64,000 nucleotides of DNA from Acanthaster planci (Eukaryota > Echinodermata > Asteroidea > Valvatida > Acanthasteridae): positions 99,694 through 163,693 of the forward strand of contig NW_019091600.1 in NCBI RefSeq assembly GCF_001949145.1, written 5' to 3'. The position numbers and the translations under genes are program-made. Of the stretch, positions 42,301 through 54,300 are shown one piece after another; position 1 is the stretch's first letter, and each line of letters begins with the position of its first letter. The notes beneath the pieces are model-generated. The model was given only the letters and a program-made list of their open reading frames with translations, ran no database searches and was not told where the DNA came from.

Positions 42301-45300
42301 CTGCCCAAAGATGGCAGAATCCACGTCCATGGCATGAACCTGCAGGATCTCTGAGTCCACTGGGATGTTCTCTGGCACACGGATCTCATAGGAGGAGTCA
42401 TCAAAGACAGGTGGGTTATCATTGACATCCAGCACGGAGATAGCGACCTCCAGGAAGTTAGCAAGCCCAGGGACTTCCTGAGTCTCCGCTTTGACGATCA
42501 ACTTGTACCACTTGCAGGTGTCGTAGTCCAGCTGGCTGGTGACGGACAGCACCCCGTCATCACGACCAATGCTGAACTTGGCCGGGTGGTTGGTGCGTGG
42601 GTCTGTTCCCAGCACCAGGCTGTACATCAAAGTCCGATTGCTCTGGGCTGTCAGTGTGGTGATGGTATCTCCGATGGCGTGGTCCTCAGACAGCTCAAAA
42701 TTCAGCATTTGCTCTTGCCCTTGGAAGATGGGTAGCTCATCATGAGAACCGAGCACGTAAATACTGACAGGGACACGGCCAATGAGAGATACCGCTCCAC
42801 TATCAGTGGCTTTCATGAAGAATACAAACTGAGTGCCCTCTGCAAGGAAAGGAGCAAATTACAGTACTGACATGAAGTAAAAAGAAGGCTCTAAGGAAAT
42901 CCAACCCCAACATTTGATTCAGTTTCTATTCCTGTTGTGATGAAATGGCCTTCTTGAAACTCAGTATTTCTGATAGAGATTTCCAAATGTTAATGTGAAT
43001 CTGTTTTGGATGACATGGCAGATCTGTGACTGACGAGGACATTTTTTACCTTTGCCCTGCAATGACTGCCTGACAGACAGCAGCCCTGTCTGCGTGTTGA
43101 TCTCAAACTGGTCGATGATGCTGTCCGATGTGCCATTGTCAAAGTAGTAGGTCAGCTGGCTGTTGCTGCCTAGATCGGCATCGTTGGCCGAAACCTGAGA
43201 AGGGACAAGGGAGAGAACATGAATGAATTTAAGATTCTGAAGAGCGATATAAGCATATTTCAAAAAGAAAAACATGGGAAATGAGAAAGCTGAACTAACA
43301 GGTGAATCTAATTTGTTTATCAAAGACTTGAAGTTTCAGACAAATCCCATGATGTTAAAAAACTAATCCATAATGTTAAGAAATGTTCAGGGGGCAGAGC
43401 AATTACATTCCATCTGGCAAGAAATAGGTTTCTTGATTTTTTTTTCTTTTTCTTCGGTGTGACCTGAGGGGATTTTTGAAAGTTAGCCAGGTCGTACCCT
43501 ACAATATGCAACTACCCTGATCTACTAGAAGGCAAGGTTGAGTATAAATATGAGAATGGGTCTAAGTCCTTCAGCCATGACCAGCATCTACTCACCTTGA
43601 TGATCTCGGAACCGACCTCCAAGTCCGCAGGGATGAACGCCTCATACTGCTGCCGCTCAAACTGCGGCCGGTTGTCATTCTTGTCTGTCAGGATGACATT
43701 GACCTTGGTGTAGCTGGTCTTCCCACCAGGGTCCGATGCCATAATGGGGATGCTGATGGTGCGCTCCTTAGAGTTCTCCTGGTCCAGTGGGACTCGGGTT
43801 CGAATCTCACCTGAGTGAACAGAGACATAATCTCATGAAGAACATGAAACCCAATGTGCAAGTCAAGTGCTGTTGAAACACAATCTTTGCCTTTTCTATT
43901 TCTAACACACTGCTGAATTGTTTTTTGGCATCCAAGTTCTGTTTATCCTTCCCCCAACCCTATTTTTATACCTACTAGAAAAAAAATCTAAAAAGGTAAC
44001 CACTTCTTCAAATTTTCAAAATAATACCACCCTGCTAACAAAGTCTGTTTTGATTTTGTCTGAACACTCTGCTCTGTTGACCACTTCTCTGTTGGATGTA
44101 TTGCGCCAGGGATTATGCTGTGTTGATGTTTCACAACTCAAGTTATATTTGTAAGGTTTGTAGTGTGAACTGGAGCAGTAGAACTTTCCCTTGGATATGA
44201 AGCAATAATACAGAAACCTTCATAATGAATTAGTGTTTTCTACAAGACCAATAGATTAATTATGTCAAGTGCATAAACCTAACATTACTTCAGATTTCCC
44301 AACCTGACAGATTTAACGAGCTGTTGGACAACAGATGGAACTAAAAATTAAAAACGCCTCATCCAAAACTCCCTCTGAAAGGTTTGAAATAAACAAAGAT
44401 TCCACCGGCAAATTTGACTGGGTAGCCAAATGGGATATTTCACATTCCTTTTACGGGATTTTTCAATTAATTAAATTTGAAATAGCCAAGTTCCCATAGA
44501 AAATCAAAATATTGTAAGGGTTACAATGCTTCAAATGTACATGCATGTATAATACTCAATTAACAATAGGTGGGACTCTTTTAACTGTACAAAAACTGCA
44601 TACTATCCAGATTAATAGAGTGCTACATTGAGCAGCCAACAATAAGCATGGTGTAGACCAGAGGATAAATGTCCTATACACTGTGCAGTGAGTAAGATTG
44701 CAGAATAACGGATCACTTGTTGAACTCTCAAGTACTTTCAGATATGCAACCAGACAAAATCATGATGAAGTGAAAGTGCTCTGAATTGCTGTGGAGTGTA
44801 AACATTTAGGCTTTCTGGATGCTATCAGGTTAAATAAACACAGGGTGTGCCTTGGGAAAGGGGTACAGAGAAAGTTTCTTCTTACAATTTCAAACAAACC
44901 ATGGCCAGATTGGCAGGATGTCAGGTCCCAGACAAAAATGCTTCAGTGTGTTTAGTCTTGGCTAGGGCACACTGTTTGGTGAATTTCCCAACGGTAGATA
45001 ATGACTCGATTTGTGAAAAGTACTTTGATCTTAAAAAAAACAAACACATGTTTTGTAAACCAATTGTGAGGGATTGGTTTGACACAATTCCACAGACCTC
45101 AATATTGTCATGTCTTGCTTAAATATTACTGTAGTCTGCACTTTTGTGGCTAAACTCAAATCTCAACTATGACTTTCAGAAAAACAATTTTCACTTTCAC
45201 TGTGATCTCATGAATTGTCCAGGATTTTGTTATGCCTTGAACTCAGGATGAGCTGTACTGTGAGAAGCAAGAGAAGTAATTAACAGTAGTTGTGGTCCAT

Positions 45301-48300
45301 ATTTGTACATGCATACTGATGTGTGGTAGAGTATATGTACATGCAGGCTTTATATTATACATTGGACTCCCTTGAACAAGAAAGGGAACATATTGGGGTA
45401 CGGACAAAACTGAAGAAACCAAACCTAGTTACAATATTTCTTTCTTCTGACCACATGTTATAGATTAAAACTGTGAGAGGGACAAGAAACGACTACAGCC
45501 TTTTGCCTCCAACCATCAAGAAACACGATTTACTAGGAATACAAGAATGTCTCCAAATATTCTTCAGAATTCTAAATTTGTCCATCAAACTATCTTTCAA
45601 CTGTGCAATGGACAGTTCTTTGAAATTTAGAAAGAAAACTGGCATCTTCCCCACTAAAAACAAGCCTTAAAATTCTTATGTTAGAAGTCAGATGAACAAA
45701 AATAATAGAATTATTATGGACAATGTAATATGTGCAGCAACTCTGTCACTCAGTGCAGACGGTTGAAGATTAGTGTGCAGACAAAAATCATTATTTGTGT
45801 GATCATTATTGAGGATATGTTTCAAAGCCAAACTTCACACTTGTTAGCAGGCTGAAAGCAGAGAATCAACAAAAAACAAATCCCATTCATTCCTCTGGGA
45901 GGGTTTTACCTAGTGGTTTAGCGTTATCACGTTCAAATTCCACCCTAGTAAACATAAAACCTGGGAAATTGTACAGAAACTGTTAAATACCAGAATAAAG
46001 AAAAACAGATAAAAGAAAGAAGTAATCACTGTCAATTTGAAAGATCCAGTGAGAGGCGAGACGCATCACTGTCAACTGACTGTCAGCAAGAAACAAAGTT
46101 GAAAGAATTGATTTGTCGATTTTTAATGATCAGAATGCAACGGATTCCAAACTTGAAGATAACTAGACTATAATGCCAACAATATTTTTAAAAGCAAAAG
46201 ATCCAACAATAATGAGCAGAAGCACAGGTTGGTTACAGAGAAACACGTTTGTTAAAAACCCACACGTCTCCATGCCTTCTTTACTGAACACTGTATTCAA
46301 GGCAAGGGTTTGTTAGAAATTAAATACCAGAAAATAAACAGAAACAATGTGATTATATTTTTAATTTGAGATTTGTTCCCATTTCAGGAGAGGTCCTTAT
46401 TTCTTCAGCCCCCCCCCATTATCTATAATAGAACTTGTTTATTCCTTGTTATCAACAGAGGGCAAACTTACCTGAGTGGCTGTCGATTTCGAACCTCATC
46501 CTGGCCTCGTGGCCGATGATGGAGTAGGTGACATCACCATTGGGACCCTCGTCAGCATCGTTGGCCACCACCTGGAAGACCACGCCCCCTGCGGTCTCAT
46601 TCTCGGGGAACTCGATGTTGTACTCACTGAGGCTGAACTCGGGGGCGTGGCGGTTGACTGGGGCCAGGCTGACACGCACCTGGGCTGAACTGGTAAAGAC
46701 GCGGTCTGAAACGGACACGTTGAGGGTGTAGCGGGAGGCCAGACTGGGCTCGTGGGTGTTGGACAAACTGATGACACCTGAAGGAACAAATTTAAAATAC
46801 TTGTTTGACATTTGCCATGGTGAGAAAGCCAGATAAAAGGATGACACAGTTGATACTTGGTAAGTTGATCAAGTCAACAAAAATACCACTAGTACCAAGA
46901 AATATGTGTCATTTTACTTGAATTTTCATGTGAATTTATGAACAGTTTCTTAGATAATTTTTCAACAGTAAATACAAGGTAAACATATGCAGAAAGGAAA
47001 AACTCTCACTTGCCTGTTTTACTATTGACAGCAAATGCCATTTTGTCATTGCCAGACACGATGGAATACGTCAGCTTCCCAGTGTCAGATATGTCAGGAT
47101 CGGTGGCAGTGACTGCAGTCACAAACTCGCCCCTGGCTGCCAGCTCACTCACAGTGCACTCATACTGTGCTTGAGAAAACACTGGTGGGTTATCATTCAT
47201 ATCTAGCACCAACACAGTGATACGAGTCTCGCTACTTAGCATGGGAACCCCAGAGTCGGTGGCCAGCACTACGAAGTCATGGCGTGGGTAGCGTTCATAA
47301 TCCAGGACCTGGGAGGTCAAGATCAGGCCGCTGTCTGGATCCAGGTGGAAGAAGCTGGCAACTTCCCCTTCTGTGATGATCCGGTATTCAATTCGGCTGT
47401 TGGCCGGGGAGTCTAGGTCCGAGGCCTGCACCCGAGCCACTGTGGATCCTACAGACACTGCTTCTGACAGGGTGGTCTGGTACACCTTCTGATGGAAGCT
47501 GGGGGCAATGTCATTGATGTCTAAGACCGTGATGTCTAGCATGACAGAAGCAAAGGCCCCTGTCAGAGTGTCACTGGCTTGGATGGTCAGTCTGTAAGCC
47601 TGTTGACTCTCATAGTCAATCGGGCCGATGACGTTAACCACACCTGGTAAAGGCCATGTATAAAAATTATCAAGTCACTTCATAAAGCTAACAAAATTAT
47701 CAAGCAAATGAATGACTGCATGGTTGATGGTGCAAAATCTAATTAGAACATGCCTATAAGTGTTCATAAAGATGACTGTTTTCCCCATGCATGGGAAATT
47801 GGTTCACTGGTTCCCCTGTAGGACCTACCTGTATTGGGGTTAATGTCAAACTGGTTGAACTGGTCCCCGCCACTGACACTGTAGAGGACATCTCTACCGT
47901 GGGGACTGATGGCCTGGATCTGAATGATGGCTGAGTGCAGCTGTATGTTCTCAAGGATGGAGGCCTGGTAGTACTGTTCCTGGAAGAGTGGCATGGCCTT
48001 GTTCTGGACAGTGATAGGTACGTCCACCACAGCACTGTGACGGGGCTTTCCTGAGGAAGAGGTAATCCAACACAGCGGCATGGGTTAGTCTGCACCAGCA
48101 GCCAGGATTCAACTCAGTTCGACGTTAATCCACCCAAGATTCATCACTGATTTCATCCAGACCTTTACACTTGTCTTTACACTTGAGGACTGGGGATTTT
48201 ACACTTGTCCTCAGTTATCTGACAACTGACTTATGGTAAACTTAATAGCATAGTGACAAGGACAGCCTGAAAAATCATCATTTGATACATTTTACAAAGG

Positions 48301-51300
48301 ATATCATTTCTACAAGAAAAGAAGCTGAGATTAACTCAATCTTCAAGCAACAGCTGATCCTGGCAAGGTACCTAAAACTTGTACCTATGACCAATATACT
48401 GAATAACAAGAAAGTGCTCTGTCAAAACAATGAAGTGAAACTATGTCTGACACACAAACACAAACTTATCCAAATCACGTCATACATGTATATCGCAATT
48501 CCACGCCTAAAATGGAAACATTCAACAAATTTAGTTTGGGTTATTTCCATTTTTCTTTGGTATTCATCAAGTCTTCGCGTGGAGTTTCCAAATCTCAAAA
48601 TTCAGTGACGAATATAATATCAATCTCGATCTTTGGTTCTTCGCAAGACAAGAAAAGCAGAAAAGATCCTTTAACAGGTTGGACTTACCTTTGTCACTGG
48701 CTTTGATCTTGAGGGTGAAGTTCTTGTTCTGAGAGTTGGCTCTGAGGGGCCGCCTCACCACAATGGTGCCGGTGGTGCTGTCGATGTCAAAGTGACCTTC
48801 ACCACCTTCCACCAAGGTGTACTTAACCTCACCATTCAGACCTTTGTCCCTATCAACAGCAGTCACCTTTGGTAGGAAAAAAAATGAAGTAATCATTGTT
48901 TTTCATCTTCAGTGATCAGATCACAAGTGAAATACTGCATCAACTAAAACGGATGTGCAGCTACAGTACTTCAAAGGTTCAATTCCCATCCAACTCAGAT
49001 TCCCTTATAATGTATTTTATATTTTGAGTTCAAAAAGGTAACATTATGCTATTTTGAAAACCGTAGAATTGAACACTGACATCTGTCTGCTTACCTGTCT
49101 GACAACTTCACCAATATTAGCATCCACTTGAACGATGGCATTGAAGAGGTGATGCACAAAGACCGGCACGTTATCATTGACGTCCAGAATCTCCACGTGC
49201 ACAATCACATGGGCCATGCGAGGGGGATCCCGCATATCTCGTGCCTGTTAAGATTGAGATAGAGCATTAAAATTAGCTGAAAGTACAACACAGCACAAGG
49301 TTACCAATCAAAATGACTCATAAATCAATACCTTCAAACTGGTAATTGGCTCTGCTTGTCAAAAAGAATGATGTGCTGTATTTCCACAAAGAAGCCGAGT
49401 AAAGCAGCTAAATGTACAAGTCATGAGCACCAAAGTTTTTACAACAAGGAGCATATCTTGAATCCAGTACACATACAACGGATGAGACATAAACAGTACA
49501 ATTCAAGACTTTTGTCCTTTTTTAATACCTCCACTACGACATTGTACTGGTCCTGTTTTTCTCGGTCAAAAGCCACGCCGGTGTTCCTCAACACTCCTGA
49601 AGTGGGGCGGATGTCAAACATGCCATCTGGGTTGAGGATGGAGTAGGTCAGGGGTTCGTTCAGTCCATTGCCCAGCACGTTCAGGAAGGCCAGGTCTCGC
49701 ACTGTGGTGTCATTCTCCTGGATGACCGTGTAAATGTCGTCCAAGGCAAAGCGCAGCTCTGAGGCAGTGCGGGGCACAGCTTGGATGGATACCTGATGGG
49801 AAGAGAAGAGTAAGCTACATGTTTAAAAGAACAAATTGATTGACATCTAAACAAAGGCTTTGCATACTTTGAACTTCTCTTTTGACCTCTTTTTTGATAG
49901 AAACCTTAATGTGATTTTCATTTTAAGTCAAAATATCAGAAACATACTCAGATTGGAATGCTTTGTATGGTATGTGAAAGGTCCAAACTATCTTTTTTTT
50001 CCTATTTGAAAAACAGAATCTCTTCAACAAGCAGAGGAATCAAATTCCAAGTTGTTATATTCATGAGGGTAGGTGACAATTACCTCTGCATAACCGTAGT
50101 ACAATCCATCAGTTACACGAACGCCAAGCTCGTAGGTTCCTTGGATATTTGAGCTATCAGCGACAACAAGGACCCCGGTGGTGGCATCTACAGTGAATTC
50201 CTTGCCCTGATTACCAGTGATAATGGAGTACTCTAGCTGAGAGATGCTGACAGTGTCTAGGTCCACGGCTTCTAAGGTCAGGACCGTCACCCCTTCGAAG
50301 GTTGGCAGAAGGAGGTTGGCCTCAAAGATGTCTAGGGTGAACTCTGGTGGTGAGTCATTGATGTCGACTATGTGGATGGTGACGTGGGCTGGACTGGCTG
50401 CCCATAGCTCGGGTTCTCCAGAGTCATGGACCTGAACGCTGAAGTCAAATTGCGAAATGTCTTCGTGGTCAAGAGCCATACGGGTGCGGATAGCACCAGT
50501 GCTAGGGTCAATCATAAAGTACTTCTGGGCATCCGGCTCCACAATCTCATAAACAAGCTGGGCATTGCGATCTGAGTCAGTGTCCAGGGCAGCAATGACC
50601 AGGGGCTGGTTAGCTGCATCCAGGACTACGCTGGATAATGGTGCCGACTCGGTTATACTGCCCTCATAGTTGGTGGCAGTGAAGAATGGCGGGTTATCGT
50701 TGACATCCTGTACGTGGATCAGCACCTGGGTTGTGCAGCTCAGTCCAACCATGTTAGTGGCCTCTAGGGTCAGGTTGTAGTACATCTGCTCCTCAAAGTC
50801 CAACGAGACCTCCGTGGTGATCACGCCTGTGTTGGCATTCACGTCAAACCGCCGGGCATGGTTGCCGTCCAGGATTCGGTAGTACACTGACGAGCGGCTG
50901 ACGGCCACCACCTCCATCACAAACTGGTTGGGCCGGCCATTCTCCATCAGCTCCACAATGTGCTCAGCCTGGGAGAACTTAGGTGGGGCATTGTTGGACA
51001 GGGTGACAGACACGGTGACAGTAGTGAAACTACTAAGAGAGGGAGCGCCATGGTCTTTAGCCTTGACAGTCAAGTCATAGATGGCCTTCTCTTTGCGGTC
51101 CAGCTCCTTTCCCACAGTGATAATACCCAGGATTGGGTCAATATTAAAAGCTTCACCAATGTTGCCTGGCAAAGAAGAACACAATACTCCAAATTATTCA
51201 ACAGCTCATTATTGCTTTTCTAACCGTAACCCCCTGGATCACCTGTGTGAAAATCACACAAACTTGAAGGATTAAGGACTGTGTTAGACTCTGCCAGCAT

Positions 51301-54300
51301 TTATACAGAGATGTTTTTTATCTCTACAAACAAGTGCAAATGGTAAATCCTGGAATCCAGGCCTGAGATTGAGAACAGTAATCCTGAGTTCTCATTAAAG
51401 AGTAAGAGTAGCACATCACAAGAGGACTTAGTATTGAGAAGAGACTACTGTTTGATTCTGAAGTCAATACACTCTCCGTTTACACAGGACAAGGAAAAGC
51501 AGATAAGTGAGATCCAACTTTTTTTCCAGTGTGCATGAAATCTATCCTCACAAGTGCAAAGGAGACAGTTTTTGAACAACTCACAAGGAATGTTCAACTG
51601 TTGAGAATTTACTTCAAAGGATTAAGAGGACAAGACAGCTACAGAAGATGCACACTCCTTGCACACAATGATTACCCACTTGCATTGCATGTATCTTTTA
51701 AATTCATGATTGGAAACACTGTGTATTTGGCACTTGTTTCAATGCTTTGTCAATACACATTTATATGAAGGAGAACGGGCAGAATCATGCACAAAGCTGC
51801 CTCTGTAATGCAAGCAACTACATATGATATGACAGATGCATTCACTTCATTACATGACATTAGTAACTATGTGTGTCATATGGGTAAATAGCTCTCTCAG
51901 TCCAGTTGTCTGTAAAATGCTATGGTCTACAACACTATGGTCTGTATGGATATTCCATTCATCAACACTGCAGTCCATCACTAGTTGTATGGATACACAA
52001 GGAATTCTATGACACACATACATGTTGGTATACACTGTGGATGCAGCATTTCTTGTTAAAACCTAACATTATGAATTCAGTTCAAAACTGTTACGCCTAT
52101 GTCCCTAATGGAAGATTCATAACTTTTAATTGAATTTTTCTATTTCTTCAAATGGGTCTTCCAGTCTCATTTTATTTGTATCATTTGTTAATGTAACAAT
52201 TGAAAGAAAAGAAAACCAACTCATTTCTATTTACGAGTACGTTTCAGCATGAGTTGCATGAAAGAATGAAGCGGGTTAATGTAAAGAGGACAACAACACA
52301 CTGGGTAGGAATATTAAAAATAAAACTGAGGCCCCTGTCAAGTCAAGGTGTTCAGTGGTGAAAGGCCCAGAGGAAGTGCTACTCCACCACAATTTGCAGT
52401 AATATCACCAACCTGAACTTTCACCATACATGTACACCATCCAGTTGTATAATATTTGCCATTTGACAAAATAGAGTAACTCCCCAATTAAATTGATCAG
52501 GGACACAGACATGAGTGGAAAAACCCGCAGAATTTTATACATTAGTATGAGAATGAGAGACATGCACGCATCAAAAATGTCCAGGAAAAGTGTTCAAAAT
52601 GAAGCAAACCTTGCGGTCTGTCTTGCCTGTTGACTGTTATTAAACACACAAGAAGGGGAAAACAACAAAAGAATGATCAAAGAGAATTCCATGAGGATGA
52701 TAATACACAGGGGGAAAATGAGATCATGGAACGCACATAGTCAGAATGTGGAATCGATATGAAAATACATGTACTTCTCTAGTTTCAAATTGGAATTTTT
52801 TACCTGTCTATAAACCAACCTTCATTGCTTACTCCAGGAAAACATTTGCTCCCTAAAGAACTTAGAGTTGATTTTAATGACAAGTTATTCAGCTTCTATG
52901 TACTACCAGGGTACCTCACTACAGGAAAATCATTGCAACATTAGCCTTCGCAAAGAGCAAGAACTTGCCACTGAAGCCAGGAGGTTATTTTGTCCCACAA
53001 GGTTTTCATCGTGTTAGCAGGGGGGGAGGTCAGGAAAGTTTTATGCTATTACAATGATACCAACAAATGGGGAACCCTCAGCAATCACAGAACATTCTCT
53101 GTGCCCTAGCTTTTCCAGAATGTGCCACATGAATGACACACAGCACAAAACCACACAGAGGAGACCTCTCCCCTTCACTTCCTTGAAACCCCCTGGATTA
53201 TACCTTTGCCAAGTACTTACATGATGCCCATTCCACTTACATCTAACAAAAGAAGTATTGGGCAATAACAATGGATGCTCACTGTTAATGCACTGTGTTT
53301 CTTTGATAGGAAGCAGCGCGACCCTGGATGCTTTTGTAGCAGTGACAAATTATCCCCCCTTTTAATCAACATTGTCACAGTACTGTGTGTGTCTGCCTTT
53401 TTCCCCTGGCAATTACAAGAGCAAATTCATTACATGCTGATTTTCAGTGGCTTCATGCACTGAATGAACAGAATGTTTGCAGATTAGAGCTAGTCATACA
53501 GCCATCTACTAGGTAGGTTCATTACAGTGAGAGAATGCTCTGCGTGTACTTTGTTGTGGGATAGTGACAGCCATTTATGTGGAGGGTTGAATGACCTTAA
53601 CAATTGAAGGAGCACCTTGCTGGAAAAAAGGGAGGCTTGGCACTGAGCTCTCTTTGAAGGTAGAGGTATCAATGGACTTGATAATCCAACAATGTACCTT
53701 GGTTTGGGGGTCAGTTCTAGGGCTGACAAGTTTTAACTTGTTTGTGCTAAGATTTGAAGGGAACACTAGCACACTTTTAGTGATAATGAACATTTTCTAA
53801 GATGATGGATGTATAATACACAAGGTTAAAAGTCAAAGAATGATGACAATTATTTCACTGGCGAGAACTTCCAAGAAACCCTGGTTTAGGTAAACTCGCA
53901 TTTTCTAAAGAGAATCTCTGCATGTTCTGATTGTATATGTAACTTTCAGTGAAAGAGTGATAAGGTTAAGAATGATGATAATGATTCATATGAGAAAACT
54001 TCAAAGATATCTTAGTTTAGGGTAGACAAATTGAATCTACGCAGATTCTAATAGTTATTGATAAAGTTATAGATTGAATCTGATCAATTTTTACACTTAA
54101 GCAAATCGTGTCCTGATATAATGATGCCAGATATGAAGTTGGAAATTCAATTTTGGTTAACTCCTCTTGTCTTTATGATGTCATACTTCTTGAATGATTG
54201 ATTCAAATAGGAAGGGATGAGCAGGCTAGGGTACCAATCAAGTCTCACCTGATATGATGGAATACGTAACCTCAGCATTCGTTCCTTGGTCTTTGTCGTA

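Noticed and set aside
44847-45122. A 91-codon plus-strand frame in a Fat intron.
   Set aside because: No recognisable domain, no splice or poly(A) context; consistent with chance.
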